DNA of 53,486 bases from Bacteroidia bacterium (GCA_025451785.1 JANWJV010000128.1:1-53486), one strand, 5' to 3'. Shown: positions 32,145 to 40,830, counted from the stretch's first letter. Made by a program: numbers and translations. Notes: generated from the sequence alone by a model not told the origin.

Positions 32145-32666
32145 TTATCCCAGCCAGGGTGGAGGAGAGGCCGGATCAAAAGAAGGGGTGGGGGAATGCT
32201 TGTGATAACTGAAAAAAGTTTCTGTATTGTTTTCAGCGGAAGGAATGAGTTCCAGGGAAGGAGGTGAGTAAAGCTTGAGAAGGATCTTATAGAGCCCTTT
32301 TACAGGGGAGTTTTCAGTTGTGCCTGTACTTTGTTTCACCAGTTCGTCGAGGTTCGCGAAGAGCACTGTTTCCTGCTTATCGGTCACACAGTAGTAATGT
32401 ATAGTGCCATCGGCATCGCGGCTGCTTTTTACGATATCGTACAGGTTTCCTTTATAACGAAACTCATTTGATTTTTTCCACTCCAGTGTAGCCGCTTCCT
32501 GCTTACCAATGGTAATATGGCTAAGTTGGGCTTCCGGAACCCCTTCTTTCAGGCGCCGCTTCATCTGTTTGCGGGCCATGCCTTTCTGGATCTCAAAAAC
32601 GCTGAGAAATCCGCCGATGTTAAAAGCGAAAACCAGGAGCAGTAATATGGAAAAGGTTCTTTTCAT
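32145..32666 (-). CDS. Secreted or membrane-anchored protein of unknown function, first gene of the TonB-receptor run
   Basis: 173 residues from ATG at 32666 (MKRTFSILLLLVFAFNIGGF); a start four codons earlier would overlap its promoter. After one hydrophobic segment the body is mixed alpha/beta (EFRYKGNLYDIVKSSRDADGTIHYYCVTDKQE) and the tail is low-complexity and proline-rich with two His (YHKHSPTPS ... PPPWLG). Proteins of this shape are often found directly before metal-type TonB receptors in Bacteroidota, but I cannot name the family. A promoter with full TAAATTTG lies directly upstream. Confidence 0.7.
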   Translation of the reverse strand: MKRTFSILLLLVFAFNIGGFLSVFEIQKGMARKQMKRRLKEGVPEAQLSHITIGKQEAATLEWKKSNEFRYKGNLYDIVKSSRDADGTIHYYCVTDKQETVLFANLDELVKQSTGTTENSPVKGLYKILLKLYSPPSLELIPSAENNTETFFSYHKHSPTPSFDPASPPPWLG

Positions 32667-32677
32667 TCCAAGGAACA

Positions 32678-32708
32678 CAAATTTAATAAAGAATCCTTTA
32701 ATAAGGAA
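32678..32708 (-). promoter_or_regulatory. Promoter of the TonB-receptor run at 32.7-28.2 kb
   Basis: On the minus strand TTTC (32705-32708), 19-base spacer, and TAAATTTG (32678-32685). The -7 element is a full consensus match; the -33 differs at one position. It sits 12 bases before the ATG, so the leader would be very short. Confidence 0.55.
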
Positions 32709-32734
32709 ATCTCAGATTGTTGTAACTTTCTGCC

Positions 32735-33439
32735 ATGAAAAGAACGGCGTTTGTCTTTTTGTTCCTTATTTTTTCTGCAGCAGCCCATTCACAACGTGAA
32801 ACAAAAAAGGCCGCGCTGCATGATACCGCCTGGACCTGGGTGGAGAGCTATTTTGTGCAGAAGGGATTCGCGAAAGAAACACTTAAGGCCTGCATGAAGC
32901 CAATTCCTGAAATGAGCCATAGCACCATTACCACCTGGAAGCACAGTAAACAGGTGAAGACAGGAGAGGTGATAACGATGAAGGATACCACAGAGGTTCA
33001 AACCAACTCAAAGGTTTGTTACAAATTTGCGGTACCAGGTATTGAAAAAGCGGAATTTACTATTGCTGTATACATCAACAACGGAAAGGTAAACAACGAT
33101 ATTCCTGGCTTTCCTATCCTGCCCGATAAATTAAAGGGTCCCGAAGGGTTGAAGATCATCGATCTTAAAAAGGCGGAGGCCTTAGCGAAAGAAACAAAAG
33201 GCGGGGCAAAAGCGGAAATGACCGGCCGTAAGGACAGCGATGTGGCAGAGATGCAAAACAACTGGTCGAAAGTAAAACAGAAGTTCGGCCCGCAGGGTAA
33301 CAAACTTATCTGGTCATTTACCTATGAGACCCAATCGGGAAATGATCCTTTGGGCGGCTATCGTTCCTGGTGCAGTATTGATGTGGATGCCCATACCGGC
33401 GAGGTGAACATTCGCAGGGGAGGACAGGGCGTCCGCTGA
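32735..33439 (+). CDS. Secreted protein of unknown function, possible PepSY-like C-terminus
   Basis: 234 residues with a signal peptide (FVFLFLIFSAAAHSQ). The mature protein is soluble-looking; the last part, WSFTYETQSGNDPLGGYRSWCSIDVDAHTGEV, has the strand pattern and DAHTGEV ending of PepSY domains. The middle contains a Lys-rich stretch (LKKAEALAKETKGGAKAEM). Two Cys are present. It is divergently transcribed from the TonB run and convergent with the Asp-box protein gene. A near-consensus TAACTTTC (32723-32730) lies directly against the ATG. Confidence 0.65.
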   Translation: MKRTAFVFLFLIFSAAAHSQRETKKAALHDTAWTWVESYFVQKGFAKETLKACMKPIPEMSHSTITTWKHSKQVKTGEVITMKDTTEVQTNSKVCYKFAVPGIEKAEFTIAVYINNGKVNNDIPGFPILPDKLKGPEGLKIIDLKKAEALAKETKGGAKAEMTGRKDSDVAEMQNNWSKVKQKFGPQGNKLIWSFTYETQSGNDPLGGYRSWCSIDVDAHTGEVNIRRGGQGVR

Positions 33440-33442
33440 TCC

Positions 33443-35002
33443 CTACTTGCTGAACAACATCTTTTTGGTTTCTACACCTGACGAACTTACCAGGGAATAA
33501 TAATATAATCCCTCGGCCAGCTTGTATTTCTCAGGATAGAAGACCATCTGGTGTGTGCCCGGTTCGTAATTGATATCATCGATGGGAACTGCCACTACTT
33601 CACCCACCGCGTTATAGACCTTCACCGTTACATTGTCCTTTTTAGGAAGGGTGAATGTAACATAACACCAATCATTGAAGGGGTTGGGGTAGTTCTGGTT
33701 AAGTTCGGGATGTGCTTCGGGCAAGCCATTCTCTTCCAGTCCCGAAGCGATCACCAGGGTATTGTAATCGATCAGGGCCACAAGGTCCTGCCACTGCCCG
33801 CCGATCTGTGCCGTCCACATAGGACGTATAAGATTGTTGTGCGCGGTTATACCAATATAGTCGCCATTTGCTCCGTAACTGGAAACGGTATTGTTGATCT
33901 TAATGTTCTTGTAGGAGGCGCCTCCGTCGGTTGACCAGGCCAGGTAAACATCAGTATTGCCGCCCGAAGAGTAATTACGGCGGTCGTAAAACACAACGTA
34001 AACATAGCCGGTGGTTTGGTCAATGGTAATATAGGGATGAAACTGATGGGTGCTGGTAATGTCATTGTTCACTTTAGTGGTGGTCCAGGTAGCGCCTCCG
34101 TTCGTAGAGCGTGCTACAAAACAATCGGTGTTGCTGGAACCATTGCGCTGGTCGGCCCAGGCGATATACACATTGCCTTTGTAAGCACCATTGCTGATGT
34201 CGGCAGAGCAACTGGTGAATCCCGTTCCCCAATAACAGGTTGGGATGGTGAAATACCAATCAGGGATCTGAACGTCCACCTGCACGTCGGCAGCCATCCA
34301 GGTATTGCCCCCGTCGAGGGACTTGTTCATGCGAACACCCTGTCCGCACCAGGAGACATAGATCTCGCCATTGGGACCTACCGCGGGACAAGCGCCTTTA
34401 ATAGCCTTCCAACCGCAATTCGCTTTCTTCTTGCTTACACGAATGCCCGGAGTCCAGGTAACACCCGCGTTGGTTGAGCGGGAAAGAAGGATCATCGAGC
34501 TGTCGGTAGTGGCACTGCTGCTATAATTGTCGAGCTCCGCCCAGGCCACATACATGTTGTTCTTGTATGGCCCATTGGTTCTGTCGGTGGTAACGTATTC
34601 TTTGTCTTCGGCCTTTCCCGCATTGTAACCTACAGCCACACCGTTCGTCCAACTAACACCACCATTGTTCGAAGTGAGGGCGGTGAGGTGGTCAAGAGGG
34701 CTTCCCAAATGGAGAAAAACAAAATTCCCAAGGTTATCACAGGCCACCGCAGGATCGCCGTAAATGCCCTGCGAAGAAGAGGTGGAGGTGAACTGGGTCC
34801 AGCTTACACCACCATTGCCAGAGTAATAGGAGGTGGTAATGTTATTTCCGGCCACCAATTGATTGGTATTGGCGGGGTTCATGGCAATGGACACTTCGCC
34901 ATAGCTGATGGCAGAAGAGTTCATTTGAACGTTAGTGAACTGGGCTCTTAGCGCAGGGTTCAGTAATAGAAGAAGGGCTGAAAACAGGTAGGTCTTTTTC
35001 AT
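33443..35002 (-). CDS. Sialidase-fold (Asp-box) secreted protein with T9SS type A tail
   Basis: 519 residues from ATG at 35002 (MKKTYLFSALLLLLNPALRAQ). At least six Asp-box motifs are visible: GNGGVSW, SNNGGVSW, STNAGVTW, SLDGGNTW, STNGGATW and STDGGASY, the mark of a six-bladed sialidase/BNR beta-propeller. The C-terminus is a T9SS type A sorting domain (NQNYPNPFNDWCYVTF, VKVYNAVGEVV, LAEGLYYYSL, KKMLFSK). It is exported to the surface or medium. Whether it is a true sialidase is unclear: the Arg triad cannot be identified by eye, and many Asp-box proteins are non-enzymatic. Confidence 0.88.
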   Translation of the reverse strand: MKKTYLFSALLLLLNPALRAQFTNVQMNSSAISYGEVSIAMNPANTNQLVAGNNITTSYYSGNGGVSWTQFTSTSSSQGIYGDPAVACDNLGNFVFLHLGSPLDHLTALTSNNGGVSWTNGVAVGYNAGKAEDKEYVTTDRTNGPYKNNMYVAWAELDNYSSSATTDSSMILLSRSTNAGVTWTPGIRVSKKKANCGWKAIKGACPAVGPNGEIYVSWCGQGVRMNKSLDGGNTWMAADVQVDVQIPDWYFTIPTCYWGTGFTSCSADISNGAYKGNVYIAWADQRNGSSNTDCFVARSTNGGATWTTTKVNNDITSTHQFHPYITIDQTTGYVYVVFYDRRNYSSGGNTDVYLAWSTDGGASYKNIKINNTVSSYGANGDYIGITAHNNLIRPMWTAQIGGQWQDLVALIDYNTLVIASGLEENGLPEAHPELNQNYPNPFNDWCYVTFTLPKKDNVTVKVYNAVGEVVAVPIDDINYEPGTHQMVFYPEKYKLAEGLYYYSLVSSSGVETKKMLFSK

Positions 35003-35022
35003 ATGAGGGGCTTTATTGTTGG

Positions 35023-35054
35023 TAAATGTAAAGGAAAGGCGCTTGTTTTCCAAA
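35023..35054 (-). promoter_or_regulatory. Promoter of the Asp-box protein gene
   Basis: Minus strand TTTG (35051-35054), 20-base spacer, TACATTTA (35023-35030), one mismatch to the -7 consensus. The ATG is at 35002. Confidence 0.5.
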
Positions 35055-35081
35055 TTTGGCAATATTGGGAAGGGATTATCG

Positions 35082-35113
35082 TTTAATAGGGTTGTGTTTT
35101 ATTTTTAACTTTG
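35082..35113 (+). promoter_or_regulatory. Promoter of the regulatory-domain protein / TonB receptor pair
   Basis: TTTA (35082-35085), 20-base spacer, TAACTTTG (35106-35113). The -7 is a full match; the -33 has one mismatch. Transcription would start near 35119 with a leader of about 40 bases. Confidence 0.55.
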
Positions 35114-35159
35114 ATACGGTGTTGGTTTAGAGGGGCAGGAATTTTGTTTCATTCTTGTT

Positions 35160-35804
35160 ATGAAGAGATATTCAAGCTTTTTTTTCCTCCTTTTTTTCGC
35201 TGTTTCAGTGATGGCGCAAAAACCCAATCCCCCCGCGCCGCAACGTCAGCTTATCCAATTTTCGGGTGTGGTAGTGGAGGGCGACAGCCTCAGGCCGGTG
35301 CCTTTCACCAGCATCATCATCAAAAATACCAACCGCGGAACCGTGGGCGATTATTTCGGTTATTTCTCTTTCGTAGCCCAGGTGAAAGACACCATTCAGT
35401 TTGCCGCTCTTGGCTATAAGCCGGCGCGATACATTATTCCGGATACCCTCTCCTCCAACAAATATTCCCTCATACAAGTGCTTACCAAAGACACCTTCAC
35501 CATGAAGGCCATTTTCATTTATCCCTGGGCCACACAGGAACAGTTCAAGGATGCTTTTCTCCGGTATAATGTTCCTGACGATGACCTGGAGCGCGCGCGC
35601 AAGAACCTGGTAAGGGCCGAGATGAAGGATAGGGTGGATGGCGTTGCCATGGATGGCAGCCTTAACTACAAGAATCAAATGCAGCAGCAGTACTCGAAGT
35701 TGTATTATGCCGGACAATTGCCTCCCAATAACCTCCTTAACCCCATTGCCTGGATGCAATTCATCGAGGCCTGGAAGAAGGGCGACTTCAAAAAGAAAAA
35801 TTGA
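35160..35804 (+). CDS. Secreted protein with carboxypeptidase-like regulatory domain
   Basis: 214 residues with a signal peptide (FFFLLFFAVSVMAQ). Residues 30-110 form a carboxypeptidase-like regulatory (CarbopepD_reg-2) domain: FSGVVVEGDSLRPVPFTSI, RGTVGDYFGYFSF, IQFAALGYKPARY. The second half is helical and charged (EQFKDAFLRYNVPDDDLERAR), and the end is polar. It overlaps the next gene, a TonB-dependent receptor, by four bases, so the two are translationally coupled and probably work together in the envelope. The precise function is unknown. Confidence 0.85.
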   Translation: MKRYSSFFFLLFFAVSVMAQKPNPPAPQRQLIQFSGVVVEGDSLRPVPFTSIIIKNTNRGTVGDYFGYFSFVAQVKDTIQFAALGYKPARYIIPDTLSSNKYSLIQVLTKDTFTMKAIFIYPWATQEQFKDAFLRYNVPDDDLERARKNLVRAEMKDRVDGVAMDGSLNYKNQMQQQYSKLYYAGQLPPNNLLNPIAWMQFIEAWKKGDFKKKN

Positions 35805-38359
35805 AGGCCCTTCCTTTTCCCGTGATCTTCCAAAGAAAACATATCGCCCTTAGCCTTTGCCTTTTTCTTACTTGCGTTTTCTTTCCCTCCTTCTCTCAAA
35901 ATACCGCCACCATCTACGGCCGTATTACCGGTGTTGAAAAAGTTCCTGTCGAAGATGTTTCTGTATCCATTTTCGGAAGTTCAAAGGCGCCGGTAAGAAC
36001 AGATAAATACGGCAAGTTCGAGTACGAGATCCCTTCGGGTAAAGAGGTGGTGGTAGTGTTTTCCAATCCTGGCTTTGAACAACTGGAGGTTACCGTTAAC
36101 CTCAGCTCTGGACAGCGTTTCGAGGTGAGCAGGCAGTTGGAGATCAAGAACACCGGCATTATCATACAAGTGGAGGATATGAAGCTGCGCGTGCAGCCTA
36201 TGCAGCGCCTCGACAACAAAGCACTGGCTTATCTTCCCTCGGTAACGGGCGATTTCAATGATCTTCTCCGTACGCAGATCGGTACCCTTAAAGGCAACGA
36301 ACTAAGTTCTTCGTACTCTGTACGCGGAGGGAACTTTGATGAGAACCTGGTGTATGTGAATGGAATTGAAGTGTACCGTCCTTTCCTTGTCCGTTCCGGA
36401 CAACAGGAAGGCCTGAGCTTTGTGAATCCTGACATGGTTTCTTCTGTGCTTTTTTCTGCCGGAGGTTTTGAAGCGAAATACGGCGACAAGATGTCGAGTG
36501 TGCTTGATATCCAGTACAGGAAGCCAAGAAAAAATGCCGGCACGGTATCAGCCAGCTTGCTGGGCAGCAATCTTCATCTCGAAGGCTGCAGTTCCAATTT
36601 ACGCTTCAGGTGGTTGTTTGGCGCGAGGTACAAGACCAGTAAATATGTGCTGGGAAGTTTAGATACCGATGGAGAGTACAAACCTGGTTTCGGTGATGTA
36701 CAAACCTATCTTACCTACGATATTACCGATGAGTGGGAGCTGGGCTTCCTGGCCAACTACGCGCACAACCAATATAATGTGATCCCCGAGAACCGTGAGA
36801 CCGATTTTGGTACAGTGAACAAGGCCTTGCGCCTGGCAGTGTACTTCGATGGGCAGGAGCTCGACAAGTACGATACCTATACCGGCGCAATGGTATTGAA
36901 CTATTCCCGGAAAAAGGAAAGCAGGATCAAAGACCTCAACATGAAGTTCATCACTTCGGCCTTTAGGACCTTCGAGAGCGAGGCTTTTGATATTCAGGGT
37001 CAGTACTATATTGATGAACTGGAGAACGATTTCGGGAAGACCACGTTCGGCCAGGTGAAGAACAATTTGGGTGTGGGCACTTTTCTTGACCACGCCAGGA
37101 ACGATCTCGACGCGATAGTGATAAGCGAAGAGTACAAAGGCTCCTTCTCCTATAAGGGAGGCAGGAACGAATTCCTTTGGGGGGCACGCGCGCAACGGGA
37201 ACTCATTACCGATCAGTTAAGTGAATGGAAGTATATTGATTCGGCCGGTTTTTCGCTGCCGCAGAATCCCGCCCGCAGCATCGACCTGCAGGACGTGATC
37301 AAAACAAAGCACATCACGGGTTCCGAACGATTCATGGCCTATGTGGAGAACATCTGGAGCAAGAGAACAAGGGATACTGCTGAAATTACCTTTACCACGG
37401 GTGTAAGAGCTAACTACTGGACCCTCAACGAGCAATTGGTGGTAAGCCCCCGCGCTACATTCGCTTTCAAACCCAATTGGAAGAGGGATGTGGTGCTCCG
37501 CGCTTCTTCCGGGTTTTATTACCAGCCTCCTTTTTATCGTGAGATGCGCGACCTCGAAGGGCAATTGCATCCTGACCTCAAAGCGCAAAGCTCCGTTCAT
37601 TTTCTCCTGGGCAGCGACATGAACTTTAAAGCATGGCGCCGCGATTTCAAATTTATAGCGGAGGCCTATTACAAATACCTTGATAACCTGGTGCCCTACG
37701 AAGTAGATAACGTACGCGTTCGCTACTATGCGCAAAACAGCGGCAGAGGTTACGCAACCGGCATTGATATGAAGGTAAGCGGCGAATTTGTTAACGGCAT
37801 TGAGTCATGGGCCAGTATTGGTTATTTGAAAACGGCAGAAGACATCAGGAACGATTATTTCTACGATTACTATAACAGCGACGGGCAGCAGATCATCAAA
37901 GGCTATACCTTCAATAATATTCCTGTTGACAGTATTCGTCATGAGCCCGGTGCTATTCCCCGGCCTACCGATCAGCGGGTAAGCTTCGGTTTGTTCTTCC
38001 AGGATTACCTTCCCAAGTTCCCTGATTTTAAAATGCACCTCAGCCTAATTTTTGGAACGGGTGTGCCCTTTGGCCCCCCTGACTTTGCCAAGTATAAGGA
38101 CACGCTTCGCATGCCGCCATACCGCAGGGTTGATATTGGCTTTTCGTATCAGTTAGTGAAGGAGGACAAGAAGCTGAAAGAGACAAATCCATTTCGTTTC
38201 CTTAAGTCGGTTTGGATGAGCCTCGAAGTTTTTAACCTGCTGCAAACCAGCAATACCGTTTCGTACCTTTGGGTGAAGGATGCCACAGGCAGGCAATATG
38301 CCATCCCCAATTACTTAACGGCCCGCCAGCTCAATGCCCGGATCATGTTCCGGTTCTGA
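35801..38359 (+). CDS. TonB-dependent receptor
   Basis: 852 residues from a TTG at 35801 that overlaps the previous stop (TTGA); a GTG at 35822 is an alternative. No ATG lies before the signal peptide (IALSLCLFLTCVFFPSFSQ). Domains: carboxypeptidase-like (about 37-115, TIYGRITGVEKVPVEDV), plug (about 130-240, with SSYSVRGGNFDENLVYVNG), and barrel to the C-terminus (ARQLNARIMFRF). It has no SusD or DUF4249 partner nearby. The substrate is unknown. The gene downstream starts two bases after its stop, so the run continues to 39390. Confidence 0.9.
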   Translation: MKALPFPVIFQRKHIALSLCLFLTCVFFPSFSQNTATIYGRITGVEKVPVEDVSVSIFGSSKAPVRTDKYGKFEYEIPSGKEVVVVFSNPGFEQLEVTVNLSSGQRFEVSRQLEIKNTGIIIQVEDMKLRVQPMQRLDNKALAYLPSVTGDFNDLLRTQIGTLKGNELSSSYSVRGGNFDENLVYVNGIEVYRPFLVRSGQQEGLSFVNPDMVSSVLFSAGGFEAKYGDKMSSVLDIQYRKPRKNAGTVSASLLGSNLHLEGCSSNLRFRWLFGARYKTSKYVLGSLDTDGEYKPGFGDVQTYLTYDITDEWELGFLANYAHNQYNVIPENRETDFGTVNKALRLAVYFDGQELDKYDTYTGAMVLNYSRKKESRIKDLNMKFITSAFRTFESEAFDIQGQYYIDELENDFGKTTFGQVKNNLGVGTFLDHARNDLDAIVISEEYKGSFSYKGGRNEFLWGARAQRELITDQLSEWKYIDSAGFSLPQNPARSIDLQDVIKTKHITGSERFMAYVENIWSKRTRDTAEITFTTGVRANYWTLNEQLVVSPRATFAFKPNWKRDVVLRASSGFYYQPPFYREMRDLEGQLHPDLKAQSSVHFLLGSDMNFKAWRRDFKFIAEAYYKYLDNLVPYEVDNVRVRYYAQNSGRGYATGIDMKVSGEFVNGIESWASIGYLKTAEDIRNDYFYDYYNSDGQQIIKGYTFNNIPVDSIRHEPGAIPRPTDQRVSFGLFFQDYLPKFPDFKMHLSLIFGTGVPFGPPDFAKYKDTLRMPPYRRVDIGFSYQLVKEDKKLKETNPFRFLKSVWMSLEVFNLLQTSNTVSYLWVKDATGRQYAIPNYLTARQLNARIMFRF

Positions 38360-38360
38360 A

Positions 38361-38747
38361 ATGGAGAAAAAGAAAAAACCTGTAGCTTTTGAATTTGTAC
38401 TGGAGCGGTTGTACCCGCTGAAGCCCATGGTACGGCCCATGTTTGGCGCTCATGGTGTTTATATCGGTGAGAAGATCGTGCTGATCATGAGGGATAAGGA
38501 AAACAACACGGAAGATAACGGCGTATGGGTGGCGGTGCTTCCCGGCCAGCATGCCAGCCTTAAAAAGGAATTTCCTTCCATGCGTTCCATTCGGCTCTTT
38601 GGTCCCGGCGATACGGGCTGGCAGAACATCCCTTCGGAAGAAGATAATTTTGAAACGGAAGCCAACGGTATTTGCGATCTGCTGCTGAAAAACGATCCGC
38701 GCATCGGTAAAGTGCCGAAGGGCAAGAGTAAAAAGAAGAAGAAATGA
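38361..38747 (+). CDS. Small cytoplasmic protein, TfoX-N-like
   Basis: 128 residues from ATG at 38361, one base after the receptor stop. The N-terminal part (FVLERLYPLKPMVRPMFGAHGVYIGEKIVLIM) resembles the TfoX N-terminal / YjbR-type fold, where a MFG-x-G-VY motif is followed by a beta hairpin; this is by eye and not certain. The C-terminus is a run of Lys (KGKSKKKKK). It overlaps the next gene by four bases (ATGA), so they are coupled. Confidence 0.65.
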   Translation: MEKKKKPVAFEFVLERLYPLKPMVRPMFGAHGVYIGEKIVLIMRDKENNTEDNGVWVAVLPGQHASLKKEFPSMRSIRLFGPGDTGWQNIPSEEDNFETEANGICDLLLKNDPRIGKVPKGKSKKKKK

Positions 38748-39151
38748 ACTACCCTAAGGAGCTCATCGACCTGTTAAGCGCGCACGTGGAGAAGGATGCC
38801 ATAGCTTACAATAAGCTAATGAGTTCCAGGCATCCCGAGCTCATTGCTGTAAAGGATGCGGTGGCAGGTTCTGATGGGGCAGTGAAGTGGCTATTAGGAA
38901 AGAAATTTATGGTGCTGGCCGCTTTCGCCAAGGCTGTGGAAGGCGACAAGCCGGCATTTGATTTCCTGATGAAGAACAAAGCGCCGCAGTGGGCTGCTAC
39001 GGCCAACGCTATTAAAGGCGACAGGATGGCCGCTTCATGGCTTAAGAAAAATAACCTGGGACATTACGCGGTGCTGGCTGAAAAGCTGAAGCAGATGCTC
39101 GATGACCTGGAGCCGGGTATAGCGCAACAAATGTTTCAAGGTCCATATTGA
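38744..39151 (+). CDS. Protein of four tandem 25-residue helical repeats, function unknown
   Basis: 135 residues, start ATG overlapping the previous stop. No signal peptide. Aligning the sequence shows a strict 25-residue period: Gly42, Gly67 and Gly92 followed by Asp; Ala46, Ala71, Ala96; Trp49, Phe74, Trp99; Leu50, Leu75, Leu100. A fourth, degenerate copy begins at Lys17-Asp18 with Ala21 and Leu25. Each unit looks like two short helices (GDxxAFxFLxxx then xxxAAxAxAI). The protein is thus a small alpha-solenoid, probably a protein-binding scaffold. I do not recognise the family. Coupled to both neighbours. Confidence 0.75.
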   Translation: MNYPKELIDLLSAHVEKDAIAYNKLMSSRHPELIAVKDAVAGSDGAVKWLLGKKFMVLAAFAKAVEGDKPAFDFLMKNKAPQWAATANAIKGDRMAASWLKKNNLGHYAVLAEKLKQMLDDLEPGIAQQMFQGPY

Positions 39152-39390
39152 TGAGAGTCATCGCTCAAATACCTCACCCGCAGATCGGGATCACCGTTTT
39201 TCACATGAACGATAAATACATCGTGAAGCTGGAAGCGGGTCCTATGGAGCAGGTCTTCAAGATCCATCAAACAGAAGTGGCAGGGGTAGAAGGGATCACC
39301 AAAATGCTCGACGAAGAATTTATGAAAAAGGCCATCGAGCGTTTCAATCAAATGTTCCTTTCTCTTCAGGAAGCAAAAGCCAAAAAGTAG
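39151..39390 (+). CDS. Conserved-looking small protein of unknown function
   Basis: 79 residues from ATG at 39151, which overlaps the previous TGA by one base. It reads MRVIAQIPHPQIGITVFHMN, then a beta-strand region and two amphipathic helices (VEGITKMLDEEFMKKAIERF) ending in a Lys-rich tail. It is cytoplasmic, with no motif I recognise. The overlap and same strand place it last in the 35160-39390 run. Confidence 0.7.
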   Translation: MRVIAQIPHPQIGITVFHMNDKYIVKLEAGPMEQVFKIHQTEVAGVEGITKMLDEEFMKKAIERFNQMFLSLQEAKAKK

Positions 39391-39391
39391 T

Positions 39392-39431
39392 TTTGCCTAT
39401 TTGCTAGTTTGCCCATTTGCCTATTTGTTCC
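39392..39431. repeat. Tandem 8-bp repeat (TTTGCCTA)
   Basis: Five octamers in a row each starting TTTG: TTTGCCTA, TTTGCTAG, TTTGCCCA, TTTGCCTA, TTTGTTCC. It lies between convergent genes and runs into the last codons of aroE, whose TAG stop is at 39421-39423. No hairpin is obvious. Confidence 0.7.
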
Positions 39432-40152
39432 ATAGCCCCCACGCTTCCTCCGCCTGCTCATACAACATGCTCAATCCATTCAGTGTGAGTGCCCCTTTTT
39501 CTTTTCCTTTTTTTAGGAAGAGCGTTTCCTCAGGGTTGTACACCATGTCGTAAAGGAAATGAGCTTCGGTGATATGCTCATAGGGCAGGGCAGGGGCTTC
39601 ATTAATAGAAGGATACATTCCGCAGGGGCTCGCGTTGATGATCAGCGGGTGAGCGGCAATGATCTCACGGTTCAGCTGAGAATAGCTGAGAACGCCTTCT
39701 CTTTGTTTCCTTGAAACGAAAGTGAAAGGAATGCCGATCTGCTTCATTACGTAAGCGGCTGCTTTGGCGGCGCCTCCGGTTCCAAGGATCAATGCGCGCT
39801 CGTGCCGCGTTTCAAGAAAAGGCTTGAGCGATTGCCGGAACCCGATCACATCGGTATTAAAGCCTTGTGTTTTACCATTCTTAATTAGGATGCAGTTAAC
39901 AGCGCCTACTTCTTTGGCTGTTTTATCCAGTTCATCTAAAAGAGGGATGACACTTTCTTTGTGAGGAATGGTAACATTCAACCCGATAAGGCCGGGAATG
40001 TTCTTGACGAGGTCATTGAAGCCTGAAATATTTTCTAAAGAAAACAACCTGTATTCCGCGTCAGCGATGTTCTCCTTTTCGAACTTCTCAGTAAAGTACT
40101 TCTGTGAAAAGGAATGGGAAAGCGGATAGCCGATTAGTCCGAAAGTTCGCAA
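39421..40152 (-). CDS. aroE: Shikimate dehydrogenase
   Basis: 243 residues from a TTG at 40152, three bases after the dedA-type gene stop. It reduces 3-dehydroshikimate to shikimate with NADPH in the aromatic amino acid pathway. Visible: GLIGYPLSHSFSQKYF at the N-terminus (shikimate-binding Ser pair), GLNVTIPHKE with the catalytic Lys, FNTDVIGF, and the NADP-binding GTGGAAKAAAY. The C-terminus ends GLSMLYEQAEEAWGLW, typical of the family. The length is slightly short, as is common in Bacteroidota. Last gene of the tight run that begins at 43346. Confidence 0.96.
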   Translation of the reverse strand: MRTFGLIGYPLSHSFSQKYFTEKFEKENIADAEYRLFSLENISGFNDLVKNIPGLIGLNVTIPHKESVIPLLDELDKTAKEVGAVNCILIKNGKTQGFNTDVIGFRQSLKPFLETRHERALILGTGGAAKAAAYVMKQIGIPFTFVSRKQREGVLSYSQLNREIIAAHPLIINASPCGMYPSINEAPALPYEHITEAHFLYDMVYNPEETLFLKKGKEKGALTLNGLSMLYEQAEEAWGLWNK

Positions 40153-40155
40153 GGT

Positions 40156-40830
40156 TCAGGCAGATTTCTTACCGAGCTTATGTTTCAGCCAGGCGAAAAG
40201 CACCGGGACAAGCGAAATAAATACGATGCCAACCACTACAAGTTCAAAGTGTTTCTTCACCCATTCAATATTCCCGAAAAAATAACCGGACAGAGACATG
40301 GTGCTGATCCAAAGTATCCCGCCCGCCAAATCATAGGGAAGGAACTTACTACGATAGCTCATTTTGCCAACGCCGGCAACAAAGGGAGTAAAAGTCCTTA
40401 TGAAGGGTACAAAACGCGCGAGGATAATGGCCTTTGTTCCATATTTCTCGAAGAAAGAGTGTGTGTCATCAATGTGCTTTTGCTTCACCAGGTTCCGTTT
40501 GCCGAGTTTGAGGTTAACTGCTTTGGTGCCAAAGAACCTTCCGATAACATAATTGGAATTGTCGCCGAGTATGGCAGCAACGGAAAGAAGCAGTATAAGC
40601 GTGCCTATGTTCATCGCGGGGTTAGGGAGGTCGGCACTGCTTGCGCATAATGCGCCGGCTGCAAAGAGCAATGAGTCACCAGGAAGAAAAGGCATGATCA
40701 CGATACCTGTCTCAACAAAAATGATCGCGAACAATATCACATAGATCGTGGTGCCGTATTGCGCCACCATTGTGTCCAGGTGTTCCCTAATGTTGAGAAG
40801 GAAGTCAAAGAAACTGTGAACGAGCTCCAC
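40156..40830 (-). CDS. DedA family inner-membrane protein
   Basis: 224 residues from GTG at 40830. It has the DedA/VTT signature: IFVETGIVIMPFLPGDSLLF, then GDNSNYVIGRFFG, and FARFVPFIRTFTPFVAG with conserved Arg and Pro, plus about five hydrophobic segments and a basic C-terminal tail. DedA proteins are proposed lipid scramblases or transporters of undecaprenyl phosphate and phospholipids, and they affect proton motive force and antibiotic tolerance. It sits between the rhodanese and aroE genes with gaps of three bases. Confidence 0.93.
   Translation of the reverse strand: MELVHSFFDFLLNIREHLDTMVAQYGTTIYVILFAIIFVETGIVIMPFLPGDSLLFAAGALCASSADLPNPAMNIGTLILLLSVAAILGDNSNYVIGRFFGTKAVNLKLGKRNLVKQKHIDDTHSFFEKYGTKAIILARFVPFIRTFTPFVAGVGKMSYRSKFLPYDLAGGILWISTMSLSGYFFGNIEWVKKHFELVVVGIVFISLVPVLFAWLKHKLGKKSA

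Noticed and set aside
33443-35002. Firm call as sialidase (neuraminidase)
   Set aside because: Asp-boxes alone do not show enzyme activity and the catalytic Arg, Tyr and Glu set could not be located.
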